A stretch of 64,000 nucleotides of DNA from Pseudomonas sp. UBA2684 (GCA_002354655.1 DELY01000048.1:180034-244033); one strand, 5' to 3'. Numbered from the stretch's first letter, positions 15,961 through 26,635 are shown. Made by a program: numbers and translations. Notes: generated from the letters alone by a model not told the origin.

Positions 15961-16206
15961 TCAGTCAGCCTTATCAGTAGAACGAGCGGAAGTGTGACGA
16001 CGCGAGACCGGCGAGACGTGCGCCGAGCCGTTGTTCAGGGCAATCATCAAGGCGCCGACCCAGTGCCCCATCAGGGCGAACAGATCGCCAGCGCCGACCT
16101 GTCGGTTGGCCGTCTTCAATACGCGGTGCAGGCACGCATCGTCGTCATGATCGGACGAGGGTGATTTGAGCAAATCGCGCAGGGATTCTTCGAATGGATC
16201 GTGCAT
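15961..16206 (-). CDS. crfX: CrfX, small protein of the sigX locus
   Basis: An 81-residue protein starting at ATG 16206 with a GAGGTG ribosome site; an in-frame codon four residues upstream lacks this support. It has a mildly hydrophobic central stretch (VGAGDLFALMGHWVGALMIAL) that could be a helix, and polar ends. It matches in size and position the gene called crfX in Pseudomonas, located between cmaX and cmpX. The biochemical role is unknown. Its stop is immediately before the cmpX start, so the two are translationally close. Confidence 0.82.
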   Translation of the reverse strand: MHDPFEESLRDLLKSPSSDHDDDACLHRVLKTANRQVGAGDLFALMGHWVGALMIALNNGSAHVSPVSRRHTSARSTDKAD

Positions 16207-16260
16207 GACGCACCTCACAGGACGTGTCGGCTAGACGAGACGAGCAACCGTCAAGTCACA

Positions 16261-17256
16261 TCAGAGCCAGCGTAAACGGCGGAATAACCACCACTGACCA
16301 AGGGCGACGGCGAGCATGATCGAACAGGCGATCAGAAACCCGTACGGGCTTTGCGAGCCAGGAATGCCGCCGACATTGATGCCGAGCAAGCCGGTGAGAA
16401 AACTCATTGGGAGAAACACCCCCGTAATGATGCCGAAGCGGTACATGATGCGGTTCATCCGCTCATCCATGCGCCGGTTTTCGGCTTCCAGCACCAGACT
16501 CACGCGCTCGCGACTGAGGTCGAGCTCTTCCAGATAACGGGTCAGACGGTTGTTCAACTCGTTCCAGTAGTCGGTGTCGTCGGCCACGAACCAGGGCTGC
16601 TGGTTGCGCGTCAGCTGTGCATAGATATCGCGCTGTGGCGCCAGGAAGCGCCGCAGGCTGGCAGCGCGCCGCCGGATCAGCAACAGCTGGCTGTGCTCCG
16701 CGGTCAGGCGCTCATCGCTATCGAAGCGCTCCTCCTGATCATCGACCTGCTCGGACAGGTCGCCGACCAAGGCTTCGACCTTGTCGGTCAAGTAATGCGC
16801 CAGGTTGAGGATCAGCTCGGAGGAGGTTTTCGGCCCCTTGCCGGCAGCCAGATCCTCGATCAGGTCTTCGGTCGCCCGCAGTGGCCGTAAACGCAGGGAG
16901 ATCACGCGCCGCGCATCGGCGAAGATGCGCACCGAGACCATATCTTCTGGCTCCGCGCCGGGATTCAGGTTGACCCCACGGAGGAACAGCAGCAACTCGT
17001 GCTCGGGCAGCGGCAATACGCGCGGCCGGGTATTTTCCTCCAGCAGCAGATCGCAGGCGAACTCACTCAGACCACTGTCACTCCGTAACCAGGTCTGCGT
17101 CTGCGGGTGGCTGCGATCCCAATGCAGCCAGAGGCTCTCCAGCGCGGCCAACTCAAGCCCGGCCAGCTGTTCACGGCCAATCGGCCGCGCGCCACCTTTG
17201 CCGTCCAGGACAAAGGCATGCACCAAGCCCCATTGCGCGTTGTCTTCCTCGTGCAT
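16261..17256 (-). CDS. cmaX: CorA/ZntB-like metal transporter CmaX
   Basis: A 331-residue protein with a long soluble N-terminal domain, a charged coiled segment (about 180-260) and two C-terminal membrane helices (about 272-292 and 303-322), the CorA family plan. The signature loop reads GLLGINVGG, with GIN instead of the GMN of magnesium-selective CorA. This is as in ZntB-like members, so substrate choice (zinc, magnesium or other) is open. The start ATG has GGGAG upstream. It is the first gene of the cmaX-crfX-cmpX-sigX-oprF cluster. Confidence 0.9.
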   Translation of the reverse strand: MHEEDNAQWGLVHAFVLDGKGGARPIGREQLAGLELAALESLWLHWDRSHPQTQTWLRSDSGLSEFACDLLLEENTRPRVLPLPEHELLLFLRGVNLNPGAEPEDMVSVRIFADARRVISLRLRPLRATEDLIEDLAAGKGPKTSSELILNLAHYLTDKVEALVGDLSEQVDDQEERFDSDERLTAEHSQLLLIRRRAASLRRFLAPQRDIYAQLTRNQQPWFVADDTDYWNELNNRLTRYLEELDLSRERVSLVLEAENRRMDERMNRIMYRFGIITGVFLPMSFLTGLLGINVGGIPGSQSPYGFLIACSIMLAVALGQWWLFRRLRWL

Positions 17257-17282
17257 CCCTTACTCCCAAGCGTTTCTGTTAC

Positions 17283-17771
17283 TTATTCCGGCATGTTCAA
17301 CGCGGTTGGCGAAATGATGATGCCGTTGTTATCGGCATACACATATTCACCGGGGCGGAAGGTCACACCGCCAAAGGTCACCAGCACATTCAGGTCGCCG
17401 ATGCCGCGCTTGTCGGTTTTCATCGGATGGCTGGCCAGCGCCTGAATACCCAGATTGGTTTGCGCGAGTACATCGACATCCCGCACGCAGCCATAGACCA
17501 CGATGCCTTCCCAGCCGTTCTTCGCCGCTTTTTCCGCGAGCATGTCGCCGAGCAGTGCGCGGCGCATGGATGCGCCACCATCGACCACCATGACCTTGCC
17601 CTTACCCGGCAACTCGACCTGCTCCTTGACCAGCGAGTTGTCCTCGAAACACTTCACCGTGACGATCTCGCCACCGAAAGAGTCGCGACCGCCAAAATTG
17701 CTAAACATCGGCTCGACGACCTGCACCAACTCCGGGTAGGCGTCACACAGATCAGGCGTGATGTAGTGCAT
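17283..17771 (-). CDS. rraA: RraA family protein (RNase E activity regulator / HMG aldolase-like)
   Basis: A 162-residue protein with the RraA fold motifs [32 protein letters not shown] and [10 protein letters not shown]. In E. coli RraA binds RNase E and lowers its activity. Related Pseudomonas proteins have 4-hydroxy-4-methyl-2-oxoglutarate aldolase or oxaloacetate decarboxylase activity, and the G-D and R-D residues needed for that are present here. Both activities therefore remain possible. The start is ATG 17771 with AAGGAG eight bases upstream; the open frame beyond it is not protein-like. Confidence 0.88.
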   Translation of the reverse strand: MHYITPDLCDAYPELVQVVEPMFSNFGGRDSFGGEIVTVKCFEDNSLVKEQVELPGKGKVMVVDGGASMRRALLGDMLAEKAAKNGWEGIVVYGCVRDVDVLAQTNLGIQALASHPMKTDKRGIGDLNVLVTFGGVTFRPGEYVYADNNGIIISPTALNMPE

Positions 17772-17945
17772 GAGAAGCTCCTTTGTTGCGTTGATAATCA
17801 GATGCCGACACGTCAGCATGCTGCGGCCTTGCGCCTGAAAGACTTGCCGATAGCCGTCTCCAGCTTCAGCAAACGCTCCAGGGCAACGAACAGCGCACCT
17901 CCGCCAATCGCAGAAAGTGACCGAAAAGCCGCCTATCGTCACATC

Positions 17946-18965
17946 TTAGCTGGATGACCGCTCTGGCGAAATGCCCGTCTCACGCTCAAGAGCGGCCATT
18001 TCAGCCGCGGCGGCAAGCACCGGGCTGTTGAGCAACCACCGTTCAACCAGTGGCCACACCTCACGCTGCGCCTCTTTGCTGACCAGCATTTCGACATGGC
18101 CAAAATCGCTGGAGAAGCCGTTTTTCTTGCCCAGGCACAGAAATTCGCTGAGCGGCGAGGCGAACTGCTCGAGCAGTTTGCGGCAGGCCCATGCTGGGTC
18201 CTGCACATCGCCAACCGCAGCGACCGCCATCACTGGCACGCGCACCTGCGCCAGCCCCGCCCACCAATCGCGCTCGGCATCGCCAAAGCGGCCAAACAAT
18301 CCATGCCAACGCAGGCTTTCCAGAGCCAGGCCGATCGGTTCGTCTTCCGGGCCGCGCTTGAGCCGCGAGCCGGACAGCACGGAGAAGCGCTTGAGCAGCA
18401 AGCGTCCGCCCCACTCCACCGGCGGCACCTTCAGCGGCCAGTAGGTGCGGCTGATCTGGCTGCCGAACAAGGCGACCGACGCCATCCGCTCCTGATCGAG
18501 GTACTGCCCGCCGAGCGCACCGGCTAAGGTGATACCGCCTAGCGAATGGCCGAGCCAGTGGGCTGGTTGCGGGTTCTGTTCATGCACGAAATCGGCAATC
18601 GCCGGCAAGTCGTAACGCACGTAGTCGCTGACCCGGTTGTGCGTGTATGCCTGGTTGCGCGGCGACAACCCATGCCCACGCATCTCGGCGATCCACACAT
18701 CGAACCCCGCACGCGCCAGGTAAGGGCCGAGGCCGATACCTTTGGGCGAGTACCAGAAGCGCCGGTTGGAGAAACTGCCAGGCAACAGGATCACCGGCAC
18801 ACCGCGCGCGGCTTCCTGGCCGGCACGGCCAAGACGCGTCAGCGCCAGTTCGACGCTAAAGTCCGGGCTGTTGCCGGGTTTGAGGCGGTAGACGTCTTCA
18901 CTCAAATCGCCACGAAATTCCGCGCTGATCAAGGCGACGGGAAAAAGCTCACTGCTGCTTTGCAT
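17946..18965 (-). CDS. Alpha/beta-fold hydrolase
   Basis: A 339-residue cytoplasmic hydrolase. The nucleophile elbow GHSLGG (about residues 144-149), an Asp in AAVGDVQDP (about 259-267) and His in DFGHVEML (about 298) form a plausible catalytic triad. The oxyanion segment is LLPGSFSNRRF. The substrate is unknown; similar proteins near ppsA in Pseudomonas are annotated as esterases or lipases. It is transcribed towards rraA. A MITE-like element lies between its start and the end of ppsA. Confidence 0.85.
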   Translation of the reverse strand: MQSSSELFPVALISAEFRGDLSEDVYRLKPGNSPDFSVELALTRLGRAGQEAARGVPVILLPGSFSNRRFWYSPKGIGLGPYLARAGFDVWIAEMRGHGLSPRNQAYTHNRVSDYVRYDLPAIADFVHEQNPQPAHWLGHSLGGITLAGALGGQYLDQERMASVALFGSQISRTYWPLKVPPVEWGGRLLLKRFSVLSGSRLKRGPEDEPIGLALESLRWHGLFGRFGDAERDWWAGLAQVRVPVMAVAAVGDVQDPAWACRKLLEQFASPLSEFLCLGKKNGFSSDFGHVEMLVSKEAQREVWPLVERWLLNSPVLAAAAEMAALERETGISPERSSS

Positions 18966-19065
18966 CTATCTTCGCTCTGGTACAAAAAATTGCTGGAAGC
19001 AATCTTTCATGTCTCATCAGCAACGGCCTGTAAGGATGGCGCCAGGGATGGCAGATCATAAAAAA

Positions 19066-19215
19066 GACTCTGTACCCGTTAACTGTTGATGCAGACCGCC
19101 GTCACGTGGGAGCGGCTTTAGCCGCGAAAGATCTTCAGTTTTCAAAGATTTTCGCGGATAAATCCGCTCCCACAAAAGCGCGACTGCTCCTGCAACACGT
19201 AACTGGGACATAGCC
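19066..19215. mobile_element. MITE-like element, copy 1 (150 bp)
   Basis: The ends form an imperfect inverted repeat: the left begins GACTCTGTACCC, and the right read in reverse begins GGCTATGTCCCAG. The direct repeat ATAAAAAA flanks it (19058-19065 and 19216-19223). The interior holds a 68-base palindrome (19106-19173) with arms GTGGGAGCGGCTTTAGCCGC and its imperfect complement, similar to Pseudomonas REP units. It has no coding capacity. A related copy lies at 46076-46283. The right repeat falls in the T-tract of the ppsA terminator. Confidence 0.65.
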
Positions 19216-19216
19216 A

Positions 19217-19242
19217 TAAAAAAGGGCAGGATTAACCTGCCC
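19217..19242 (-). terminator. Terminator of ppsA
   Basis: On the minus strand GGGCAGG and CCTGCCC form a 7-bp stem followed by TTTTTT. It starts 25 bases after the ppsA stop. Confidence 0.88.
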
Positions 19243-19267
19243 TTGCAACAAGAAGGTTAACGGCGGA

Positions 19268-21640
19268 TCAGGCGTTCTGCCCCTCGGCCAGGAAGAACCA
19301 GGTATCGAGCACCGAATCCGGGTTCAGCGACACGCTTTCGATGCCCTGCTCCATCAGCCAGCGCGCCAGATCCGGATGGTCCGACGGACCCTGACCGCAG
19401 ATGCCGATGTACTTGCCGGCCTTGTTACAGGCCTGGATGGCGTTGCTCAGCAGTTTCTTCACCGCCGGATTACGCTCATCGAACAGGTGCGCGACGATAC
19501 CGGAATCCCGATCCAGGCCCAGGGTCAGCTGGGTCAGGTCGTTGGAACCGATGGAGAAACCGTCGAAGAACTCGAGGAACTCTTCAGCCAGGATCGCGTT
19601 GGACGGCAGCTCGCACATCATGATGACTTTCAGGCCATCCTGACCACGGGCCAGGCCGTTCTGCGCCAACAGGTCGACCACCTGGCTGGCTTCGCCGAGG
19701 GTACGCACGAACGGCACCATGATCTCGACGTTGGTCAGGCCCATTTCGTTGCGTACTTTCTTCAGTGCGCGGCATTCCAGCTCGAAGCAGTCGCGGAACG
19801 ACTCGCTGATATAACGCGACGCGCCGCGGAAACCGAGCATCGGGTTCTCTTCTTCCGGCTCGTAGAGCTTGCCGCCGATCAGGTTGGCGTATTCGTTGGA
19901 CTTGAAGTCCGACAGACGCACGATGACCTTCTTCGGCCAGAACGCCGCGGCCAGGGTACTGATGCCCTCGACCAGCTTCTCGACGTAGAAATTGACTGGG
20001 TCGTCGTAACCGGCGATGCGCTTCTCGACGCTGTCCTTGATCTCCGGCGGCAGGCCGGCGAAGTTCAGCAGCGCTTTAGGGTGCACGCCGATCATGCGGT
20101 TGATGATGAATTCCAGACGCGCCAGGCCCACACCTTCGTTGGGCAGTTGAGCGAAGTCGAAGGCGCGGTCCGGGTTGCCGACGTTCATCATGATCTTGAA
20201 CGGCAGGTCCGGCATCGCGTCCACGGAATTCTTGCGGATGTCGAAGCCCAGTTCGCCTTCGAAGATGAACCCGGTGTCGCCCTCGGCACAGGAGACAGTC
20301 ACGCCCTGGCCATCTTTCAATACCTGGGTGGCGTTGCCACAGCCAACCACTGCGGGGATACCCAGCTCACGGGCGATGATCGCCGCGTGACAGGTACGCC
20401 CGCCACGGTTGGTGACGATGGCGCTGGCGCGCTTCATCACCGGTTCCCAGTCCGGGTCGGTCATGTCGGAAACTAACACGTCGCCTGGTTGGACCTTGTC
20501 CATCTCGGCGATGTCGTTGATCACCCGCACCTTGCCGGCGCCGATTTTCTGACCAATCGCTCGCCCCTCGACCAGTACGGTGCCGGTTTCCTTGAGCAGG
20601 TAACGCTCCATGACATTGACGTTGGTGCGGCTTTTCACGGTTTCCGGGCGAGCCTGGACGATATACAGCTTGCCGTCGTCACCGTCCTTGGCCCACTCGA
20701 TGTCCATCGGCCGCTGGTAGTGCTTTTCGATGATCATGGCCTGCTTGGCCAGCTCGCTGACCTCGGCATCGCTCAGGCAGAAACGCGCACGCTCGGCGCG
20801 ATCCACGTCGACGACCTTGACCGACTTACCGGCCTTGGCTTCGTCGCCGTAGATCATCTTGATCGCTTTGCTGCCCAGGTTGCGACGCAGGATCGCCGGA
20901 CGACCGGCTTCCAGCGTCTGCTTGTGTACGTAGAATTCGTCAGGGTTGACCGCGCCCTGCACCACGGTCTCGCCGAGGCCATAAGCGCCGGTGATAAACA
21001 CCACGTCACGGAAACCGGATTCGGTATCGAGGGTGAACATCACCCCGGCGGTGCCGGTTTCCGAACGCACCATGCGCTGCACGCCGGCAGACAGGGCGAC
21101 CAGTTTGTGGTCGAAGCCCTGGTGCACGCGGTAGGCGATGGCGCGATCGTTAAACAGCGAGGCGAAGACTTCCTTGGCCGCGCGGATCACGTTGTCCACG
21201 CCGCGAATGTTCAGGAAGGTTTCCTGCTGACCGGCAAACGAGGCGTCCGGCAGGTCTTCAGCGGTAGCCGACGAGCGTACGGCTACGGCCATGTTGTCGT
21301 TGCCGTTGGCCATCGCGGCGAAGGCCGTACGAATTTCAGCATCCAGGCGCGCGGGGAATTGAGCGTCCATGACCCACTGGCGGATTTGCGCGCCGGTTTT
21401 CATCAACGCATTGACGTCGTCTACGTCCAACGCGTCGAGGGCGGCGTGGATTTGCTCGTTCAGACCGCTCTGCTCGAGGAAGTCACGGTAGGCCTGAGCG
21501 GTAGTGGCGAAACCACCGGGAACCGAGACTCCGGCGCCGGCAAGGTTGCTGATCATCTCGCCCAGGGAGGCGTTCTTGCCCCCTACGTGCTCGACATCGT
21601 GGTTGCCGAGCTTATCGAGGGAAACTACGTACTCTACCAA
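19268..21640 (-). CDS. ppsA: Phosphoenolpyruvate synthase
   Basis: A 790-residue enzyme converting pyruvate and ATP to PEP, AMP and phosphate for gluconeogenesis. It has the N-terminal ATP-binding domain ([31 protein letters not shown] in parts), the central phosphohistidine swivel domain ([21 protein letters not shown] in parts, catalytic His) and the C-terminal PEP-binding TIM barrel ([30 protein letters not shown]). The start is TTG 21640 with GGAGAGA upstream, giving the family N-terminus [11 protein letters not shown]. It is divergent from its regulator ppsR. Terminator present downstream. Confidence 0.96.
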   Translation of the reverse strand: MVEYVVSLDKLGNHDVEHVGGKNASLGEMISNLAGAGVSVPGGFATTAQAYRDFLEQSGLNEQIHAALDALDVDDVNALMKTGAQIRQWVMDAQFPARLDAEIRTAFAAMANGNDNMAVAVRSSATAEDLPDASFAGQQETFLNIRGVDNVIRAAKEVFASLFNDRAIAYRVHQGFDHKLVALSAGVQRMVRSETGTAGVMFTLDTESGFRDVVFITGAYGLGETVVQGAVNPDEFYVHKQTLEAGRPAILRRNLGSKAIKMIYGDEAKAGKSVKVVDVDRAERARFCLSDAEVSELAKQAMIIEKHYQRPMDIEWAKDGDDGKLYIVQARPETVKSRTNVNVMERYLLKETGTVLVEGRAIGQKIGAGKVRVINDIAEMDKVQPGDVLVSDMTDPDWEPVMKRASAIVTNRGGRTCHAAIIARELGIPAVVGCGNATQVLKDGQGVTVSCAEGDTGFIFEGELGFDIRKNSVDAMPDLPFKIMMNVGNPDRAFDFAQLPNEGVGLARLEFIINRMIGVHPKALLNFAGLPPEIKDSVEKRIAGYDDPVNFYVEKLVEGISTLAAAFWPKKVIVRLSDFKSNEYANLIGGKLYEPEEENPMLGFRGASRYISESFRDCFELECRALKKVRNEMGLTNVEIMVPFVRTLGEASQVVDLLAQNGLARGQDGLKVIMMCELPSNAILAEEFLEFFDGFSIGSNDLTQLTLGLDRDSGIVAHLFDERNPAVKKLLSNAIQACNKAGKYIGICGQGPSDHPDLARWLMEQGIESVSLNPDSVLDTWFFLAEGQNA

Positions 21641-21852
21641 GGTGATCTCTCCACTAGATTGTTGGAAAAGCTCAGATACCGTTCAAGACCTGCTCGCAAA
21701 CCCTTGAACAGGCTCCTAGGGCTGGGACGTTCGGCGGTACACATGCCCGCGCGATTGTGGCCTGGCCCTGGAAAATAAGTAACAATGCCAACCCGTTCGG
21801 GCCTGCAAAAGCGGGCCTATGATAGCCAAGAATCGTCCTCAGCTTAAGGCCC
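21641..21852. promoter_or_regulatory. Divergent promoter region of ppsA and ppsR
   Basis: 212 bases separate the TTG start of ppsA (minus) from the ATG of ppsR (plus). Both promoters must lie here. I see no clear consensus elements that I could place with confidence. Confidence 0.5.
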
Positions 21853-22680
21853 ATGGCGCAAATGAAACGAACCGCTTTTTTCATCTCCGATGGCACCGGC
21901 ATCACTGCCGAAACCCTGGGCCAGAGTCTGCTGGCACAGTTTGAAACCATCGACTTCACCAAACTCACGCGACCCTACATCGACAGCGTGGAAAAAGCGC
22001 GCGCAATGGTACAACAAATCAACACCGCCGCAGAGAAAGACGGCGCACGGCCGATCATCTTCGACACCATCGTCAACCAGGACATTCGCGACATCCTGGC
22101 CGAGTCCGACGGTTTTATGATCGATATCTTCTCGACCTTCCTCGCCCCGCTGGAACAGGAACTGACGTCGCATTCGTCCTACTCGGTCGGCAAGTCCCAC
22201 TCCATCGGGCACAACTCCAACTATATGGAGCGCATCGAGGCGGTTAACTTCGCCCTCGACAACGACGACGGCGCGCGCACCCACTACTACGACAAGGCCG
22301 ACCTGATCCTGGTCGGCGTATCGCGCTGCGGCAAAACTCCGACCTGCCTGTATATGGCCATGCAATACGGTATTCGCGCCGCCAACTACCCGCTGACCGA
22401 AGACGATATGGAGCGCCTGCAACTGCCGAGCGCACTGAAGAAGTACAAGGACAAGCTATTCGGCCTGACCATCGACCCGGATCGCCTCACTTCTATACGC
22501 CACGAGCGTAAGCCCAATAGCCGCTACGCCAGCTTCGCCCAGTGCGAGTTCGAAGTGCGCGAGGTGGAAAACCTGTTCCGCCGCGAGAACATCAACTTTA
22601 TCAACTCCACCTATTTCTCCGTGGAAGAGATCTCCGCGAAGATTCTGGTGGAAAAAGGTGTTGAGCGCCGCCTCAAATAA
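21853..22680 (+). CDS. ppsR: PEP synthase regulatory protein (bifunctional kinase/pyrophosphorylase)
   Basis: A 275-residue DUF299-family protein. The P-loop GVSRCGKT (residues 155-162) and the later [11 protein letters not shown] segment are family hallmarks. It inactivates PEP synthase by ADP-dependent phosphorylation of a threonine beside the catalytic histidine and reactivates it by phosphorolysis. Its location, head-to-head with ppsA, is the usual one and supports the assignment. A strong bidirectional terminator separates it from prpF. Confidence 0.95.
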   Translation: MAQMKRTAFFISDGTGITAETLGQSLLAQFETIDFTKLTRPYIDSVEKARAMVQQINTAAEKDGARPIIFDTIVNQDIRDILAESDGFMIDIFSTFLAPLEQELTSHSSYSVGKSHSIGHNSNYMERIEAVNFALDNDDGARTHYYDKADLILVGVSRCGKTPTCLYMAMQYGIRAANYPLTEDDMERLQLPSALKKYKDKLFGLTIDPDRLTSIRHERKPNSRYASFAQCEFEVREVENLFRRENINFINSTYFSVEEISAKILVEKGVERRLK

Positions 22681-22706
22681 TCCGCGCAAGCTCCTGATCC
22701 ATAAAC

Positions 22707-22733
22707 AAAAGGCTCGAACACTTCGAGCCTTTT
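22707..22733. terminator. Bidirectional terminator between ppsR and prpF
   Basis: AAAAGGCTCGAA-cac-TTCGAGCCTTTT serves both the plus-strand ppsR and the minus-strand propionate operon. Confidence 0.9.
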
Positions 22734-22747
22734 GTTATTTATAAGCG

Positions 22748-23935
22748 CTAGAAAATATCGCCCGGCACGCGCACCCAGCCTTCCATCAATATTCGCGCGC
22801 TGCGCGACATAATGGCCTTGGTCACCGTCCACTGGCCATCGACCAGAGCCGCCTGAGCGCCAACGCGCAAGGTGCCGGATGGATGACCAAAACGCACCGC
22901 TTCGCGCGCACTGCCACCCGCCGCCAGATTGACTAACGTGCCGGGAATCGCCGCCGCGGTGCCGATAGCCACGGCGCAAGTCCCCATCATTGCGTGGTGC
23001 AGCTTGCCCATGGACAGCGCACGCACCAGCAGATCGACATCGCCTGCCTGCACCGTCTTGCCGCTGGATGACAGGTAATCCCTGGGTTTGGCGACAAAAG
23101 CGATCTTTGGCGTGTGCTGACGTTTGAGCGCTTCGTCTGCCGTCTTGATCAGCCCCATACGCAAGGCACCAGCCACGCGGATCTGCTCGAAACGCGCCAG
23201 CTGCGCAGGGTCAGCGTTGATCTGCTCGCGCAACTCGGTGCCCTGGTAGCCGATGTCTTCGGCATTGACGAACACGGTTGGGATACCGGCGCTGATCATG
23301 GTCGCCTTGAAGGTACCGACACCCGGCACCTCCAGTTCATCGACCAGATTGCCGGTGGGAAACATCGAACCACCCTCCTCGCCGTCATCGGACGGATCGA
23401 GAAACTCCAGCACGATCTCGGCTGCCGGAAAGGTCACCCCATCGAGCTCGAAATCGCCGGTTTCCTGCACCTGACCGTTGCTCACCGGCACATGGGCGAT
23501 GATGGTTTTCTGGATATTCGCCTGCCAGATACGCACCACGCACACGCCGTTCTGTGGAATACGCGCTGGATCGACCAGCCCGGCATGCAAGGCAAAGGCT
23601 CCTGCCGCAGTCGACAGGTTGCCGCAGTTACCGCTCCAGTCGACGAAAGCCTTGTCGATCGACACCTGACCGTAGAGGTAATCGACGTCGTGATCCGGCT
23701 GGCTGCTTTTCGAGAGGATCACGCACTTGCTGGTGCTGGAAGTCGCCCCGCCCATGCCGTCGATCTGCGCGGAATAAGGATCGGGACTGCCAATCACCCG
23801 CATAAACAGCGCATCACGCACCGCGCCCGGCACCTGGCAGCTTGGCGGCAGGTCCTGCAGGCGGAAGAACACGCCCTTGCTGGTGCCGCCCCGCATGTAG
23901 GTAGCGGCAATCTTGATCTGAGGTGCGTGGGGCAT
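22748..23935 (-). CDS. prpF: 2-methylaconitate isomerase PrpF (AcnD accessory)
   Basis: A 395-residue PrpF protein of the diaminopimelate-epimerase-like fold. The N-terminus has YMRGGTSKGVFF and IDGMGGATSSTSK, and the middle has WSGNCGNLSTAAGAFA, typical of PrpF. It isomerises 2-methylaconitate so that AcnD-type methylcitrate dehydration can proceed to 2-methylisocitrate. It is the last gene of the prp operon. The 108-base gap to acnD holds a long REP-like palindrome. No PrpD gene is seen, in keeping with the AcnD/PrpF variant of the pathway. Confidence 0.94.
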   Translation of the reverse strand: MPHAPQIKIAATYMRGGTSKGVFFRLQDLPPSCQVPGAVRDALFMRVIGSPDPYSAQIDGMGGATSSTSKCVILSKSSQPDHDVDYLYGQVSIDKAFVDWSGNCGNLSTAAGAFALHAGLVDPARIPQNGVCVVRIWQANIQKTIIAHVPVSNGQVQETGDFELDGVTFPAAEIVLEFLDPSDDGEEGGSMFPTGNLVDELEVPGVGTFKATMISAGIPTVFVNAEDIGYQGTELREQINADPAQLARFEQIRVAGALRMGLIKTADEALKRQHTPKIAFVAKPRDYLSSSGKTVQAGDVDLLVRALSMGKLHHAMMGTCAVAIGTAAAIPGTLVNLAAGGSAREAVRFGHPSGTLRVGAQAALVDGQWTVTKAIMSRSARILMEGWVRVPGDIF

Positions 23936-23976
23936 GGGTAAGGTCTACTCCAAATTATGTGAGGACAGCACATGTA

Positions 23977-24030
23977 GGAGGGGCTTTAGCCGCGAGCGTC
24001 TTAAAGCTAAATCGCGGCTAAAGCCCCTCC
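23977..24030. repeat. REP-like palindrome between acnD and prpF
   Basis: Arms GGAGGGGCTTTAGCCGCGA (23977-23995) and its exact complement (24012-24030) make a perfect 19-bp stem with a 16-base loop. The inner GGCTTTAGCC is shared with the palindrome inside MITE copy 1. It sits within the operon and could reduce prpF expression or protect the upstream mRNA. Confidence 0.7.
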
Positions 24031-24043
24031 CACAACAGTGCGC

Positions 24044-26635
24044 TTAAACTGCCACCGTCGCCTCGAGGAAGTCCTGAGCAAAGCGCTGCAACACGCCGCC
24101 AGCTTCGTAGATCGAGACTTCTTCGTCGCTGTCCAGGCGGCAGGTCATCGGCACTTCGACGCGCTCACCGTTCTTGCGGTTGATCACCAGGATCAGATCG
24201 TTGCGCGGCTTGCGCGCACCAACCACATCGAAGGTCTCGGTGCCGTCGATACCCAGGGTTTTGCGCGTGGTGCCCGGTTTGAACTCCAAAGGCAGCACGC
24301 CCATGCCGATCAGGTTGGTACGGTGAATGCGTTCGAAGCCTTCGGCCGCAATCGCTTCCACCCCCGCCAGACGCACGCCCTTGGCCGCCCAATCGCGGGA
24401 GCTGCCTTGGCCGTAGTCGGCACCGGCGACGATGATCAACGGCTGCTTGCGCTGCATATAGGTTTCGATGGCCTCCCACATGCGCGTGACCGTACCTTCC
24501 GGCTCGATGCGCGCCAGGGAGCCCTGCTTGACCTTGCCGTCGACCACCACCATCTCGTTGAGCAACTTGGGGTTGGCAAAGGTCGCACGCTGAGTGGTCA
24601 GGTGGTCGCCACGGTGGGTGGCGTAGGAGTTGAAGTCCTCTTCCGGCAGACCCATTTTGTGCAGGTACTCGCCTGCCGCGCTGTCGAGCATGATGGCGTT
24701 GGACGGCGACAGGTGATCGGTAGTGATGTTGTCCGGCAGCACTGCCAGCGGACGCATGCCGGTGAGCGTACGCTCGCCAGCCAACGCGCCTTCCCAGTAC
24801 GGCGGACGGCGGATGTAGGTGCTCATCTCGCGCCAGTCGTATAGCGGGCTGACCTTGGCCGCGGCTTCGCGACTGAGGTCGAACATCGGGATATACACCT
24901 GACGGAACTGCTCGGGCTTGACCGAGGATTTGACCACCGCGTCGATCTCTTCATCCGATGGCCAGATGTCCTTCAGGCGGATTTCGCGGCCATCGACCAC
25001 ACCCAGCACATCCTTCTCGATATCGAAGCGGATGGTGCCGGCAATCGCATAGGCCACCACCAGCGGCGGCGAAGCGAGAAACGCCTGCTTGGCGTAGGGA
25101 TGGATGCGCCCGTCGAAGTTGCGGTTGCCGCTCAATACGGCGGTGGCGTAGAGGTCGCGGTCGATGATTTCCTGCTGAATCACCGGGTCCAGCGCGCCGG
25201 ACATGCCGTTGCAGGTGGTGCAGGCGAAGGCCACCACACCGAAACCCAGCTGCTCCAGCTCCTGCTCCAGGCCGGCTTCCTGCAGATACAGCTTCACGGT
25301 CTTCGAACCGGGTGCCAGGGACGACTTGACCCAGGGCTTGCGCGCCAGGCCGAGCTTATTGGCGTTGCGCGCCAGCAGGCCGGCGGCAATCACGTTGCGT
25401 GGGTTACTGGTGTTGGTGCAGCTGGTGATGGCGGCGATGATCACCGCGCCATCGGGCATCTGCCCCGGCACCTCGTCCCACTGCCCGGCAATGCCCTTGG
25501 CCGCCAGGTCGCTGGTGGCGACGCGGGCGTGCGGGTTGCTCGGCCCGGCCATATTGCGCACCACACTGGACAGATCGAAGCTCAGGCTGCGTTCGTACTG
25601 CGCGGTTTTCAGGCTGTCGGCCCACAGGCCGGTGTGCTTGGCGTAGGTCTCGACCAGTTGCACCTGCTGGTCTTCACGGCCAGTGAGCTTCAAATAATCG
25701 ATGGTCTGCTGGTCGATAAAGAACATCGCCGCCGTCGCGCCGTATTCCGGCGCCATATTGGAAATGGTCGCACGATCACCCAGGGTCAGCTTTGCTGCGC
25801 CTTCACCAAAGAACTCCAGATAAGCCCCAACCACCTTCTGCTTGCGCAGGAACTCGGTCAGCGCCAACACCATATCGGTAGCGGTGATGCCGGGCTGCAG
25901 CTTGCCGCTCAGCTCGACGCCAATAATGTCCGGCAGGCGCATCCAGGAGGCGCGACCGAGCATGACGTTTTCCGCCTCCAGACCGCCGACGCCGATGGCA
26001 ATCACGCCCAACGCATCGACGTGCGGGGTGTGGCTGTCGGTGCCGACGCAAGTGTCGGGGAAAGCCACGCCATCGCGGGCCTGGATCACCGGGCTCATCT
26101 TCTCCAGGTTGATCTGGTGCATGATGCCGTTGCCCGGCGGGATCACGTCGACGTTCTTGAACGCCAGCTTGGTCCAGTCGATAAAGTGAAAACGGTCTTC
26201 GTTGCGGCGATCTTCGATGGCGCGGTTCTTCTCGAACGCCTGCGGGTCAAAACCACCGCATTCCACGGCCAATGAGTGGTCAACGATCAGTTGCACCGGC
26301 ACCACCGGGTTGACCTGTGCCGGGTCGCCACCCTGCTCGGCGATGGCATCGCGCAGACCCGCCAGGTCGACCAGCGCGGTCTGACCGAGAATGTCGTGGC
26401 ACACCACCCGCGCCGGGAACCAGGGGAAGTCGAGGTCGCGCTTGCGCTCGATCAGTTGAGTCAACGACGCCGTCAGGGTCGCCGGATCACAGCGGCGCAC
26501 CAGGTTTTCCGCCAGCACCCGCGAGGTGTAAGGCAGCGTCTCATAGGCACCAGGGGCGATGGCCTCGACGGCGGCGCGGGTATCGAAATAGTCCAGCGCA
26601 GTGCCGGGCAGGGATTTACGGTATTGGCTGTTCAT
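24044..26635 (-). CDS. acnD: Fe-S-dependent 2-methylcitrate dehydratase AcnD
   Basis: An 863-residue aconitase-superfamily enzyme. The cluster-binding cysteines are in [10 protein letters not shown] and [14 protein letters not shown]; the swivel domain has [16 protein letters not shown] and [18 protein letters not shown] in parts. With PrpF it dehydrates 2-methylcitrate in propionyl-CoA breakdown. The start is ATG 26635, which overlaps the prpC stop by four bases; the open frame further upstream is the shadow of prpC. The prp context separates it from housekeeping aconitase AcnA. Confidence 0.94.
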   Translation of the reverse strand: MNSQYRKSLPGTALDYFDTRAAVEAIAPGAYETLPYTSRVLAENLVRRCDPATLTASLTQLIERKRDLDFPWFPARVVCHDILGQTALVDLAGLRDAIAEQGGDPAQVNPVVPVQLIVDHSLAVECGGFDPQAFEKNRAIEDRRNEDRFHFIDWTKLAFKNVDVIPPGNGIMHQINLEKMSPVIQARDGVAFPDTCVGTDSHTPHVDALGVIAIGVGGLEAENVMLGRASWMRLPDIIGVELSGKLQPGITATDMVLALTEFLRKQKVVGAYLEFFGEGAAKLTLGDRATISNMAPEYGATAAMFFIDQQTIDYLKLTGREDQQVQLVETYAKHTGLWADSLKTAQYERSLSFDLSSVVRNMAGPSNPHARVATSDLAAKGIAGQWDEVPGQMPDGAVIIAAITSCTNTSNPRNVIAAGLLARNANKLGLARKPWVKSSLAPGSKTVKLYLQEAGLEQELEQLGFGVVAFACTTCNGMSGALDPVIQQEIIDRDLYATAVLSGNRNFDGRIHPYAKQAFLASPPLVVAYAIAGTIRFDIEKDVLGVVDGREIRLKDIWPSDEEIDAVVKSSVKPEQFRQVYIPMFDLSREAAAKVSPLYDWREMSTYIRRPPYWEGALAGERTLTGMRPLAVLPDNITTDHLSPSNAIMLDSAAGEYLHKMGLPEEDFNSYATHRGDHLTTQRATFANPKLLNEMVVVDGKVKQGSLARIEPEGTVTRMWEAIETYMQRKQPLIIVAGADYGQGSSRDWAAKGVRLAGVEAIAAEGFERIHRTNLIGMGVLPLEFKPGTTRKTLGIDGTETFDVVGARKPRNDLILVINRKNGERVEVPMTCRLDSDEEVSIYEAGGVLQRFAQDFLEATVAV

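Noticed and set aside
17772-17942. An extended start of rraA
   Set aside because: The 57 extra codons have no similarity to the family and the AAGGAG site fits ATG 17771.
24038-26275. Long plus-strand frames opposite acnD
   Set aside because: These overlap the clear aconitase-family gene and contain no recognisable motif.
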